27,498 nucleotides of DNA from positions 1 through 27,498 of IMG/VR virus record IMGVR_UViG_3300047551_001361; one strand, given 5' to 3'. Shown here one piece after another: positions 16,901 through 25,577 of this stretch. A program made the position numbers and the translations under genes. The first letter of the stretch is position 1; the number at the start of each line of letters is the position of its first letter. Under the pieces are notes generated by a model, which saw only the letters and a list, made by a program, of their open reading frames with translations, made no database searches and was not told where the DNA came from. The stretch is from a virus.

Positions 16901-18971
16901 AAAATGTGCTATCTGTATAATTTTTTAAATTGGTATTAGCTACATCCACATAAGACTGCATTCTAGTATTGGCTACATCCACATAAGACTGCATTCTAGT
17001 ATTGGCTACATCCACATAATTCTTCATGTTTGTATTAGCCACATCAACATAAGACTGCATTCTAGTATTGGCTACATCAACATAAGACTGCATTCTGGTA
17101 TTGGCTACATCCACATAAGACTGCATTCTGGTATTGGCTGCAGTGACATGATTTACTGTTGGCGCTGTTGTTGTGCTTGTTCCGCCAAGAGTATCTTCTA
17201 GTTGAACAACTCCCGTTTGATCAGTAGTAGCGGAACGAATTGTAGTGTTTACCGCTCCAGTTATATGGCCTGTGGTGTTCACCACATAAACAGGAATAAT
17301 AATATTAGAACCATATGAACCTGCGGTAACTCCGGATGTATCATGAGAAATTGAAAGATCACCGGTTCCCGAATTTAAAGTTGTAGAAATTGGAGCTGTT
17401 GCAGATGCGGTTCTTGCGACTCTATTTCCATTGTCATAGACTGCATTACCATGAATGTTTGAGCTTACTGCAACGCCACCATTAATTTTTAAAGCACCAA
17501 CAGAAGTTTTAGATGTAGATTCTAAACCACTTCCGAGTGTCAAATTGCCAGTAATTGTTCCATTACCTTGAACTGTTAGCGATCCATTTGCACCGCCAAG
17601 AGAAGTATCTGCTGCGTAAATGAATACATTACCAGCAGAATTAGATGTTCTATCTCCAATGGCTACTAGAACTGATGTATTAACAGCACCGGCAGCATCA
17701 CCTCTTACAGTTAAATTTCCTGATATGAAAGCGGATCTTGAAACTCCTAATCCTCCAGCAGTCGTAATTCCAGCCAAAGAATTTGATGTTGCTTCAAGAC
17801 TTGAGGTAAATCTTCCTACAGGGGATACAACAGAAGTTGATGATACTAAATTTCCTGTTGTAATATTAGCCGTGATTCTAGCGTTCTCAGCAACAACGGA
17901 ACCCGATGCAACGAAATGGGCGCCGGTTGTATTAGAAGTGATTCTAGCGTTCTCAGCAACAACGGAACCCGATGCAACGAAATGGGCGCCGGTTGTATTA
18001 GAAGTGATTCTAGCATTATCTGCAACTAGTGATCCAGATGATATTACGTTTCCGGATGTTGTATTAGAAGTAATTCTAGCGTTCTCAGTAACAACAGACC
18101 CCGATGATATAAAGTGTGTTGCTGTCGCATTTGATGAAATTCTAGCAGTTTCGGCTACTAATGAATGAGTAGCATTTAAATGAGAAACATGAATATTTGC
18201 AGTAACACCCAGACCACCAGAAACTCTGAGAGCTCCCGTTGTTGTGCTTGTTGAAATTAATCCACTTCCTATATCAATGTTTCCAGTTACAACTCCATTT
18301 CCTTCTAACAAGAGAGATGCATTAGAACCATTATTTAAAACATCACCCGCTCTTATACGAACATTAGCAGAAGTATTTGAAGTAGGAGAACCAAATTCAA
18401 TCAATACACTAGAATCCGGATAAGCATCTCCAGTAAATGAAACATTTCCAGAAACAAATAAAGACTTTCCTATTCCCGCGCCACCAGAAGAAACGATTGA
18501 ACCTGTTACATTTGAAGTGCTTTCTTGTGAGGAGTTTACTATCAAATATGAGGTATTAGTAGTTCCATAAACAGAAATATTGCTATTAGCTACAACATTG
18601 TTGGTAGTAATATTTTCAGTGACTTGAAGGTTTTTATTAATTGTCGCGCTATTTGCGACATATAAAGAATTATTTTTTCCCAGAATCGAAACATTTGAAC
18701 CAACTGTTAAATTACCTGTTTCGGATGGGCGAGATCCTAAAACTAAATTTTTTCCTACAGTAACATCCGTAGAAAATAAAGCAGCATTTGAAACAGAAAG
18801 GGGAGTTCCTTCGGCAGTTATCGAAATAGAACCATTAGAAGTTACGGATAAAATTCCATTCGATTTAGTATAATTACCAGTTTCGATATTATTGATAGCA
18901 TTCGCCGACTGATTGGTTTGAATTCTCCATTCATCAATCGTGTTTATTCTTGTAATATTTGGTATAGACAT
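13929..18971 (-). CDS. Long tail fibre with repeats, dockerin-like loop and S74 chaperone (1680 aa)
   Basis: The ATG at 18971 shares its A with the TAA of the 77-aa gene. The N-terminus SIPNITRINTIDEWRIQTNQ is characteristic of marine phage fibres. Tandem 22-residue repeats (core ARITSNTTGAHFVASGSVVA) span about 250-370. Two blocks of 11-residue repeats (TRMQSYVDVAN, TKMQSYVDVAN), about 609-690 and 835-925, each end NLKNYTDS and look like hendecad coiled coils. Repeats of the form VDSTGRIT...AIAI follow to about 1380. A dockerin-like loop DINGTGTISSAD lies at 1447-1458. The C-terminus is an S74-type intramolecular chaperone with SDDRLK (Ser1584, Lys1589), VGVSAQQVKKVLPEVV and VHYERLVPLLIEAIKELD; in this family the domain trimerises the fibre and cuts itself off at a Ser-Lys dyad. 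The role as a trimeric host-recognition fibre is strongly supported. Confidence 0.9.
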   Translation of the reverse strand: MSIPNITRINTIDEWRIQTNQSANAINNIETGNYTKSNGILSVTSNGSISITAEGTPLSVSNAALFSTDVTVGKNLVLGSRPSETGNLTVGSNVSILGKNNSLYVANSATINKNLQVTENITTNNVVANSNISVYGTTNTSYLIVNSSQESTSNVTGSIVSSGGAGIGKSLFVSGNVSFTGDAYPDSSVLIEFGSPTSNTSANVRIRAGDVLNNGSNASLLLEGNGVVTGNIDIGSGLISTSTTTGALRVSGGLGVTANIHVSHLNATHSLVAETARISSNATATHFISSGSVVTENARITSNTTSGNVISSGSLVADNARITSNTTGAHFVASGSVVAENARITSNTTGAHFVASGSVVAENARITANITTGNLVSSTSVVSPVGRFTSSLEATSNSLAGITTAGGLGVSRSAFISGNLTVRGDAAGAVNTSVLVAIGDRTSNSAGNVFIYAADTSLGGANGSLTVQGNGTITGNLTLGSGLESTSKTSVGALKINGGVAVSSNIHGNAVYDNGNRVARTASATAPISTTLNSGTGDLSISHDTSGVTAGSYGSNIIIPVYVVNTTGHITGAVNTTIRSATTDQTGVVQLEDTLGGTSTTTAPTVNHVTAANTRMQSYVDVANTRMQSYVDVANTRMQSYVDVANTNMKNYVDVANTRMQSYVDVANTRMQSYVDVANTNLKNYTDSTFLKLTSSSQTITGGITVTGDSTVQGKMTVAGDFILNGDVLYDTDTLTISSVVPVTTTSGAYFGVFRGATSGGVDGGVGGVNSTANAYIRWNASSNTWQIRDVFNIDSSTSYKNILTTNSISSSIDSTSTTTALSSLGAKTISDNIVTANTKMQSYVDVANTKMQSYVDVAVSTANTKMQSYVDVANTKMQSYVDVAVSTANTKMQSYVDVANTNMKNYVDVANTNLKNYTDSSFLKITSGGSTQAIGTDVTFSGNVIVSKNLTISGIVTTINTVELNIGDNEIVLNSDLPNSTAPSQNAGIIINRGSSTNTYLRWNETHDVWEFFDGTTSYRIPKTTTDLAEGTNLYHTTSRAREALSATSPISYSSGTGVFSHDNSTVTAGDYGNASSVGVFRVDSRGHLTFAGNTAISISSAAVSGLATSATTDTTNATNITSGTLTSARLPASGVTIGTYGGPATVGAFTVDSTGRITSAAQQAIAITSSAVSGLATSATTDTSNATNITSGTLNSARLPASGAVQGNYGSSTSIPRIVVDSTGRITAVANLSIAFPAEADTLATVTSRGSTTATAVTLTNATEATSKTTGALIVTGGIGVSKNVHATALYDNGTRVARSALGTAPISLSLNAGTGALSASHDTSGVSAGTYGTNRRIPIITVNSTGHITSLTTETVNSAAFVAGTYGSSSQVPVLQIDDTGFITGISTSSVTLPSDPTFYNLAVGRSGAFNDGNLNLGDLTASEARLAYVNNNKARILVKPSYDINGTGTISSADVSVFNQILKGITDVDSAANVPFVMQHANNLSTGIMVIPNELLAASVGNEKGGGVIITGGTTSTTSNVRNYIRVGAATNIMSSAEEGAGIAIASNNDIALISRMGSSGRVNVTASIVATGEITSYFSDDRLKDKLGNIENALDKVKELSGFFYKANETAKELGYTDERKVGVSAQQVKKVLPEVVTSAPIDSQYMTVHYERLVPLLIEAIKELDAKLEQLKNK
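14214..14225. other. Predicted S74 self-cleavage site (SDDRLK start)
   Basis: Codons for FSDD lie here on the minus strand, with Ser1584 at 14220-14222. In S74 chaperones the bond just before this Ser is cut after folding, using the nearby Lys (Lys1589). The mature fibre would then end near residue 1583, releasing a 97-residue chaperone. Confidence 0.65.
14598..14633. other. Dockerin-like calcium-binding loop in fibre
   Basis: On the minus strand this stretch encodes DINGTGTISSAD (residues 1447-1458). It follows the dockerin type I / EF-hand-like pattern DxNxDGxIxxxD except that the fifth position is Thr, and it is followed by a helix VSVFNQILKG as in dockerins. Only one loop is visible, whereas true dockerins have two. 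Confidence 0.55.
15356..15662. repeat. 100-base direct repeat, two near-identical copies 207 bases apart
   Basis: 15356-15455 and 15563-15662 differ at three positions as far as I can align by eye. They encode the NATNITSGTLxSARLPASG step of the 1680-aa fibre; the 207-base period equals 69 codons and contains one VDSTGRIT module. Confidence 0.8.
16277..16455. repeat. 78-base tandem repeat in fibre gene (26-aa unit)
   Basis: The 78-base unit at 16300-16377 is repeated without change at 16378-16455, and the similarity runs left to about 16277. Each unit encodes one 11-residue and one 15-residue step (TKMQSYVDVAN, then TKMQSYVDVAVSTAN). Confidence 0.85.
16919..17145. repeat. 33-base tandem repeats in fibre gene (11-aa unit)
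   Basis: Seven in-frame 33-base units encode TRMQSYVDVAN five times, NMKNYVDVAN once and NLKNYTDS last. The third to fifth units in gene order mix variant types, and the whole block parallels the one at 16210-16455. Confidence 0.8.
17875..18138. repeat. 66-base tandem repeats in fibre gene (22-aa unit)
   Basis: Four 66-base units run at 17875-17940, 17941-18006, 18007-18072 and 18073-18138. The first two are identical in all 66 bases; the other two have diverged. Degenerate protein copies continue just beyond. The unit encodes ARITSNTTGAHFVASGSVVA plus EN. Confidence 0.88.
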
Positions 18972-19204
18972 TATTGTTTACTCTGTTTCGATAATGACTG
19001 TAGCATGGCTTTTAATTCTGCTATATCTGAAGAAATGTTTCCCATCTTTTCCTTTAATTTATTTATCTCTTCATCTTTGCTCTGAGCCCTCTGAAGTAAT
19101 TTTTTTCTTGCTTCATTTTCTATGATTGCATTTTTAGAAGTCATTAGCAAAGCTCCTGTATTTGTATCTTTAACAAAATTCGTTCCTTGTACTTTGATTC
19201 TCAT
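18971..19204 (-). CDS. Small coiled-coil protein (77 aa)
   Basis: ATG at 19204 follows GGAG at 6-base spacing, three bases after the stop of the 2119-aa gene, and its own stop overlaps the start of the long fibre. The N-terminal 28 residues (MRIKVQGTNFVKDTNTGALL onward) form short strands like a conserved cyanophage motif; residues about 29-77 (ARKKLLQRAQSKDEEINKLK, MGNISSDIAELKAMLQSL) have clear heptads and predict a coiled coil. It may join the giant baseplate protein to the long fibre or act in fibre assembly. Neither role is shown by sequence. Confidence 0.75.
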   Translation of the reverse strand: MRIKVQGTNFVKDTNTGALLMTSKNAIIENEARKKLLQRAQSKDEEINKLKEKMGNISSDIAELKAMLQSLSKQSKQ

Positions 19205-19207
19205 ATG

Positions 19208-22200
19208 CTACTCCGCAGGCAATGCGATTGCTCTCAAATCTTTGATTCTTGGAACGACAGCAGGGTCGGAAGAAGTCATCACGACCTTAATTGCAAATGT
19301 TTTGAAAGTATCATAGGTAACCCCATTTTCCGAAGTATAATTAACATAATTTTCTGTGGAGGAAGGTCTGTATTCATACTCAGTAAATTCTGTCGTTGTT
19401 TTTGATGGAACTAAACTCGGATTCATTAATACCATTTTTTGATAAGGTCTATCGTTAAAGGCTGTAGTATCGAACTGACTCAACAATTTATAGTAAACGT
19501 GAACTTCGGTTCCTTGAGGTTTGTTTGCAGCAAGATAAACTTTCAAATCGCCAGAGTCGAATCCGTCAGCAAGAACGATAGGTTTCGTAATATAACGTGC
19601 TTCGCAAGGTCCACCAGAAGGATCAAATTCGCTATTGATTACAATACTTGCATTTGATGTAACATTTGCCCAAGAAGCGGTGTTTGGATAGTAAATCGTA
19701 AAGTCATCTGTGTATCCAGATCCACCGGATGTAACGTGAATCGAAAGAACATTACCATTCACACCATCAACTCTAACATTAGCATTTGCTGAAGTTCCGC
19801 TAGAACTGACAACGATAACGCTATTTGCATTGCTGTAACCTGCGCCTTCGTCAACAATAGTGAAATCTTCAACAGATATTTCTGCATTATCAATAAAGTT
19901 TTCCCATACATTTAGATAAAGATTCTGAAGAGAAATTACAGGAGAAATGTGATTGCTTATAGTTGATAAGGTTAATTTAACTTTAAAGTCGCCATGATTC
20001 GTAAGTTTTCTTCTTCTATTTCCGATAGAATATTTTTGAGACTGCCCATAGTCATAAATCTCATCCGGAGAAATATTTTCATACTCCGTTTCTTGTACGC
20101 CATTTGCTAATTTGGTGATTATGGAATACTTAGACAGTGCAACCCCATTTGTGAAGTTGGTTATTTCGTTTGTTAAAAGTCGAAGTCTATCTACGTTGTA
20201 ACTTAACCCACGATCCGTTAATAAGTTTGGATAATTTGTTCCTGGTTTTTCGCTATCGAAAACAAAAATCGCAGGAGTGGTTGTATTGAAAGAACATCTA
20301 TTAACTCTAAACATCAAATCTTCGTTAATATAAGGAACATATTCCATCGTATTTTGAGATTTGTAAAGAGTACCAATGTGCGGTTGACGGGAAACCGTTT
20401 CATTATTAACAGTGACTTTTCCTTTTTCTGCGACCCAAACTGAATAATCAGGTGAATCTGTAATAATTACTACAGCATATAACCCTGGTTTTAGATATAC
20501 TGGTGAATAAAACTTGAAGTTAGTTGTTGCTGCGGTATTAGTGAATGATGGGGGCAATTGTGAGGTTTTGATATCTGAAGGATACAGAACCGATACTGAC
20601 TCCGGATACCAAAAGTCTGCACTTGGTGTTCCATTCACTGTAGGTCTAATCTGAACAGTTACGGGTAAGTTAGAATCATCTTTGGCTTTAAAGAAAAGAT
20701 CGACGCTATCTAAAAATACCCCATTAGGATAAACCTTTTCATCAACAAAGAATGTTTGTGCTAACGGATCCGCTCCTCCATCACCACCACCATCACCTCC
20801 GGTGCCACCTCCCAAATCTTGCACTGTAGGCTCAGCAGTAACTATTTGTCCAACTTGAAAACTAGAAGTATCTGTTCTTGTTGTTGAAGAGATTGTTCTA
20901 TCGCTTGTTGTGCGACCCAATATTCTATTTTCTACACCAACAGTTAATACAGTATCTACTAAAGTGGTTTTCTTCGTACTGATTCCAGAAGAAGTATAAA
21001 CCGCTTCAGCAAACGAAATTGCATCTGCATCATACGTATTATTAAATGATTCAGTAACTCTAAGTGTTCTTTGACCGGATAAGAACGTTTCTGGGCGTAA
21101 GAAGAAATATGCAGATAAACGACCAAAAGCATCAGTTTTATTTGAACCGATACTATACAAAAACTTACCTGTTTTACTTGGTGTACCACTTAAAGTTGCA
21201 GTTCTAGTGGATCCATTATAAGCAGTAATAGTAAATTGTTCGTTGATCCAAGTAGAAGGATTAGAAACGTCCGTCATTAAAAGATTTATTGTATTTCCAT
21301 TATAATAATTATTCACACTCGATGAATCTCTTGTTGTTCCTCCATATAATCCGGAAGTGGAATCTCCAAGAACAATTGTATTTCCTACTACAAGACCATA
21401 ACCACCTCTGTGATTTTTAACCGATGATACTGTGAAAGAACGACCAGATTCGACACCATATAAATTAAGACCATTCATATCATACTGAGTAAATATTGTT
21501 GCAGTATTTGATGAAGTATCACCAAATCCAGCACTAGCCCAACCTATTCCAGTATTTGAAGGATTAGCTCTATAAGATGCTATGAGTTGATTAAGAGTAG
21601 TTGAATTATTGTAAATAAAGACTCTTTCACCAGGTATAAATTTAGGCAATCCAACAGCAGTTCCTCCTGCTGTCGTAGTCAAAGTAACTTCATTAGGTAA
21701 CCAAACACTATCATCAACATCTTTACCATCAAAGAAATGATAAAATGTCGTATTCGATCTTAGATTTTGAGCCGCAAATAATATTCCGGTTTGTTTCATG
21801 TATGGTCGAATAGCTAGATCGGTAACGAATGATCCAACTTCGACCTGAGATGCAGATGTTGTAAATTGTCTTCCTGATATTTGAGATCCTGCTGCTACTA
21901 CGTTATTGACGGTAGTAGTTGTTGCAGTTTCCCAAACACCTGATCTTCTCCCATCAATAACAATACCGTTATTAAAATCAACGGTTTGACGTTCAGAGGT
22001 TGAAGAGGATATTCTTTGCTGAAACCAATCTTGACTTGAGATTTGAGCATAAGGATTATTTCTATCTAATAACCAATCAGTATCATTTAATGCTTGATAT
22101 TGAATTAAATTATTAATGGCAGTAAAGGCTTGATTCAATCCTTGTGTAGAATTTAATACTACTCTAGCTGAGGTACTTGTATCAACACTCCCCTCAAATT

Positions 22201-25200
22201 CAGGAATTATTTGGAGGGTTCCTTTAAAGTTTGCAAATAATGCTCCAGCTACAACAACTTCTTTAGTTGCAAATTGTTGTCTGGTTAATTCTGTTGTTGT
22301 ATAATTTAAAGTTAATACTTTTTTATCGCCGACTCCATTAAATTTCGTAGCCCCAGAAGTTAATGCAGTATTCGAAAATAATTTTACGGTTCTCATTAAA
22401 GAAGCAGGTCTCAGTTCACCATTTTCAACTAAGTTTCGATTATCATACCCAACTTCTTCTCGGCTCGCTTGAAGGTCTTTAGTTGTGAAATTGTCAACAA
22501 AAATTCCATACTTGGAACGCTCCAAACCATTCGCATCAAGAATTTTTAAAGAGAGTGTGTCTTTCTCTAAGGCATTTAATGTAACATAATATTCTAATTG
22601 TTTTAATCTATTTTCGATTTTATCAATATCTCTCATCGTATATCTGCGATGATTTTTAAAGTCTGCTCGAATTAATTCTACAGTGTCGGTATAAGGAGGA
22701 ATATACAACGTATAAAGAATCATATCGTCATCACCAACTGTCGATGGAATAGGATTAATCGCAGATTTTCCTTGAACTATGGCAAACTCTCTAGAAGGTT
22801 TTATTACAATTTGATCAATTCTTCCTAAATAGTAATCGAAATCCATTGTTATGTTTTCTAGAGGTTCCGGATTTATGGCTCCAGATAAAGAGGTTCCAGC
22901 TATAGCTCTCGTCGGTCTAAAGTCGAAAGACGATCTTAGAGGAACAATTTTCGAATCTTCGGAGTTATTATAATAAAAAATTTGATCATATGTAAAATTA
23001 GATCCGTCTTTCAGATAGGAATCTACTGTAAATAAACCATTATTCTGTGGGCTTGGTGCAGATAGATGTTTCAAATATTTGTATTGAACTAAAACTCTTC
23101 CTCTTGGAGGAGAAACACCTCTTTTGAGTTTAATTGTTGCATGATCATAGTGAGTTTTTCTTTGCCCAGTATCAAACTCATAATTGTTTGTAATATTATG
23201 AGAATCATTTGTCAACATTGCCGTAGTAACATTTGAAGTCGTGCTTAATGAGTCGGTGATTCTGACTATCTCCATTACATCAGGGACTTGAAGACTAACA
23301 GGAATACCAGGAGTTCTAAGTTGTAACAGTGTAGACCCTAATGTGAAGTTTGTTGCTCCGATATCAGGAAACACCATTCCGCCAGAAAAGGTGGTATTTG
23401 ATGCAGTATTAGCTCCAGGTAAAGTATCGGCTCCGCCCATTATAGCAGGAACTTTCAGATGATCATTTGTGTAAAGAGGTATTGCTTGTTTTCCTCTAAT
23501 GGCACCGGTCGATGCATTATGGGCACCATTAATTTTCGTAGTAATGTATAGATCCAGTTTCACACCCGAAACATCCAAATCTATAGTAAATGATGTTGAG
23601 GATAGTGATGTTACTGTAAAATTATTATTCGCTAAGGCTAATATTTTCCCTTTAAAAATTCCCTTCGATACATCTTCGGCTGAGTCGGTTCTAACAAAAG
23701 CTAAAATATTTTCTGTAATTAAACTATCTGAAATGGTTCCGCTTCCAGGTGAGAAAGCAAATGTATCCGTTCCTGTTGCAGATATTGTTATCAGTCCTCC
23801 AGCATCAGACAAAGTATCTAAGTATGGCTTTCTTGCAAAGAAGCTCATATCAGATATTGTTCCAGCTTTGATAGCAGCAAAAGGAGCTTCAAATATTTTG
23901 CTTGTTCTCTGCGGTTCAGTTATATAAGCATATCCAGTATTCGTTTGAATAGAATCGGAATGTATGTCGCCAGCAAAAGTTACTCCCGTTCCATTGTTTG
24001 CAATTAAGGATCTTGCTGACTTGAAATCTGTTTTAATTTGAATCGTGTTCGAAGCTGGTATGAATGGAAGCGACGAAGATAGATTAATCGTTGATGAGTT
24101 TGAACTTACGATCAATATCGGAGATACTAATGTTCCGAGACCATCAGTAATTTGAAAGTACATATTTGCATATGCATTCACTACATTCGGCGTTAATGTT
24201 GTCGGAAGAGCTATAGTAGTTGCGGATGAACCAGAGGCGGGTAGTGTTCCGGATAATGGAATGGTGTTAATATTGAATACATTAACGGTTAATGAGTATG
24301 TATTTCCCAATGTTCTATCTGTAGAATCGTTATAACGAAGCATTGAAGCATTTAGAGTTCCAATTTTAGTTTCGTTATAATCACTTTGTGAGGCATTATT
24401 AACTTTATCTTGTGCTACACAATGAATATCTAAAATGGGATATGTTGTTATATTTAAAGCACCGAAAACATTTTCAACCACAACTGAGCTTTCGTAGTTT
24501 GTGGGAAGATCATAATTAGCAGCATTAGCTACCGATCTACCTCTATCTAGAGATAGAGTAGTTGGAGCAATCGTTTGAAATTCATATCCGGAAACATAAG
24601 CCTTTCCAGGATCCAAAATTGCTTCAAATTTGCCGTTTGCTATATCGCCTTCAGAAATTGAAATGACAAAAGGATCAACCGTATAGTTTCCAGATTCGTC
24701 ATAAGTTCTTCTTGCTAACGTTTTTTCTATTTCACTGTAAATAGGATATTCGATCTCTTTAGTTTTAACATCTTCAACTAATCGAATTACCTCAAAAAAC
24801 GTAGAAACGTCTGAAGAATCTATTGTTCTTTTCGATAACGTTGTTTCTATTTTAAAACGATTCGCTCCAGGAGCTTGATAATTAAATGCTCCCTGTGCAG
24901 GATCTAATAAAGAAACGTCATCTATCTCATCTATTATTCTCTCTTCAAACTCTATTCCAATTTTAAATGATGGTTTAATATTTACAGCAGAACTATTTCC
25001 TAATCTGTAGAAAAGTTCCACAATCAAAAACTGAGGAACAATTTTTACAAACTGACCTTTAAAATAATATATTCCTTCTTGAACACTAGCAACAAAAGTT
25101 CCTCCTGTTGCGTTAGCAGACCTCGCTGTTGCGAAAATATCTTGTCCATAAATTCTAACCGTCTCACTTTCTGAAAATTTATCTCCACTCAAATATTTCA

Positions 25201-25567
25201 ATACTAAAACTGGATTACCCGTCGTAGAATCTACAGCAATAACTTTAGCTCGAACATTTTTACTCGATCCGTAAGAAACTACAGTTTTATTTAAAAATAA
25301 TGAAACATCAATATCTTGTCCTTGATATTGGTTTTCCAAAATCACATAATTAGCTTTTCTATCTAAAGAAATTTTGCCGCCTATTATTGGGCTTCCATTT
25401 TTAAAAATATGATTACCAAATCTCTCTATTTGATTAGATAGAATTGTTTGTAATTGGGTAAGTTCTCTTGCTTGAACCGAATATCCAGGCCTAAACAACA
25501 CCCGCATAAAATTTTTATCTTCGTCGAAATCGTCGTAGTACGGATCGTAGTTGAAAAGAGTTGTCAT
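19208..25567 (-). CDS. Giant DUF4815-type virion structural protein (2119 aa)
   Basis: ATG at 25567 follows GAGGA at good spacing. The N-terminus has the DUF4815 signature (FNYDPYYDDFDEDKNFMRVL, then FRPGYSVQARELTQLQTILS), and the region to about 570 includes GIYYFKGQFVKI and YVSGYEF, typical of the family. A helical segment at about 975-1005 (DIDKIENRLKQLEYYVTLNA) may trimerise. At about 1585-1600 a Gly-Asp-rich linker (GGGTGGDGGGDGGADP) leads to the conserved DPLAQTFFVDE, followed by a C-terminal beta region with VQIRPTVNG and LKPGLYAVVI. Such proteins sit after gp8 in cyanophages and are virion components; position suggests they take the place of T4 gp9-gp10 at the baseplate rim, connecting fibres. 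That assignment is inferred from order. It has no known catalytic motif. Confidence 0.82.
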   Translation of the reverse strand: MTTLFNYDPYYDDFDEDKNFMRVLFRPGYSVQARELTQLQTILSNQIERFGNHIFKNGSPIIGGKISLDRKANYVILENQYQGQDIDVSLFLNKTVVSYGSSKNVRAKVIAVDSTTGNPVLVLKYLSGDKFSESETVRIYGQDIFATARSANATGGTFVASVQEGIYYFKGQFVKIVPQFLIVELFYRLGNSSAVNIKPSFKIGIEFEERIIDEIDDVSLLDPAQGAFNYQAPGANRFKIETTLSKRTIDSSDVSTFFEVIRLVEDVKTKEIEYPIYSEIEKTLARRTYDESGNYTVDPFVISISEGDIANGKFEAILDPGKAYVSGYEFQTIAPTTLSLDRGRSVANAANYDLPTNYESSVVVENVFGALNITTYPILDIHCVAQDKVNNASQSDYNETKIGTLNASMLRYNDSTDRTLGNTYSLTVNVFNINTIPLSGTLPASGSSATTIALPTTLTPNVVNAYANMYFQITDGLGTLVSPILIVSSNSSTINLSSSLPFIPASNTIQIKTDFKSARSLIANNGTGVTFAGDIHSDSIQTNTGYAYITEPQRTSKIFEAPFAAIKAGTISDMSFFARKPYLDTLSDAGGLITISATGTDTFAFSPGSGTISDSLITENILAFVRTDSAEDVSKGIFKGKILALANNNFTVTSLSSTSFTIDLDVSGVKLDLYITTKINGAHNASTGAIRGKQAIPLYTNDHLKVPAIMGGADTLPGANTASNTTFSGGMVFPDIGATNFTLGSTLLQLRTPGIPVSLQVPDVMEIVRITDSLSTTSNVTTAMLTNDSHNITNNYEFDTGQRKTHYDHATIKLKRGVSPPRGRVLVQYKYLKHLSAPSPQNNGLFTVDSYLKDGSNFTYDQIFYYNNSEDSKIVPLRSSFDFRPTRAIAGTSLSGAINPEPLENITMDFDYYLGRIDQIVIKPSREFAIVQGKSAINPIPSTVGDDDMILYTLYIPPYTDTVELIRADFKNHRRYTMRDIDKIENRLKQLEYYVTLNALEKDTLSLKILDANGLERSKYGIFVDNFTTKDLQASREEVGYDNRNLVENGELRPASLMRTVKLFSNTALTSGATKFNGVGDKKVLTLNYTTTELTRQQFATKEVVVAGALFANFKGTLQIIPEFEGSVDTSTSARVVLNSTQGLNQAFTAINNLIQYQALNDTDWLLDRNNPYAQISSQDWFQQRISSSTSERQTVDFNNGIVIDGRRSGVWETATTTTVNNVVAAGSQISGRQFTTSASQVEVGSFVTDLAIRPYMKQTGILFAAQNLRSNTTFYHFFDGKDVDDSVWLPNEVTLTTTAGGTAVGLPKFIPGERVFIYNNSTTLNQLIASYRANPSNTGIGWASAGFGDTSSNTATIFTQYDMNGLNLYGVESGRSFTVSSVKNHRGGYGLVVGNTIVLGDSTSGLYGGTTRDSSSVNNYYNGNTINLLMTDVSNPSTWINEQFTITAYNGSTRTATLSGTPSKTGKFLYSIGSNKTDAFGRLSAYFFLRPETFLSGQRTLRVTESFNNTYDADAISFAEAVYTSSGISTKKTTLVDTVLTVGVENRILGRTTSDRTISSTTRTDTSSFQVGQIVTAEPTVQDLGGGTGGDGGGDGGADPLAQTFFVDEKVYPNGVFLDSVDLFFKAKDDSNLPVTVQIRPTVNGTPSADFWYPESVSVLYPSDIKTSQLPPSFTNTAATTNFKFYSPVYLKPGLYAVVIITDSPDYSVWVAEKGKVTVNNETVSRQPHIGTLYKSQNTMEYVPYINEDLMFRVNRCSFNTTTPAIFVFDSEKPGTNYPNLLTDRGLSYNVDRLRLLTNEITNFTNGVALSKYSIITKLANGVQETEYENISPDEIYDYGQSQKYSIGNRRRKLTNHGDFKVKLTLSTISNHISPVISLQNLYLNVWENFIDNAEISVEDFTIVDEGAGYSNANSVIVVSSSGTSANANVRVDGVNGNVLSIHVTSGGSGYTDDFTIYYPNTASWANVTSNASIVINSEFDPSGGPCEARYITKPIVLADGFDSGDLKVYLAANKPQGTEVHVYYKLLSQFDTTAFNDRPYQKMVLMNPSLVPSKTTTEFTEYEYRPSSTENYVNYTSENGVTYDTFKTFAIKVVMTSSDPAVVPRIKDLRAIALPAE

Positions 25568-25577
25568 TTATTCCTCG

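Noticed and set aside
17620-18168. Plus-strand 182-codon frame over the fibre repeats
   Set aside because: It mirrors the 66-base tandem repeats of the 1680-aa fibre gene on the other strand and has no ribosome-binding site or recognisable product.
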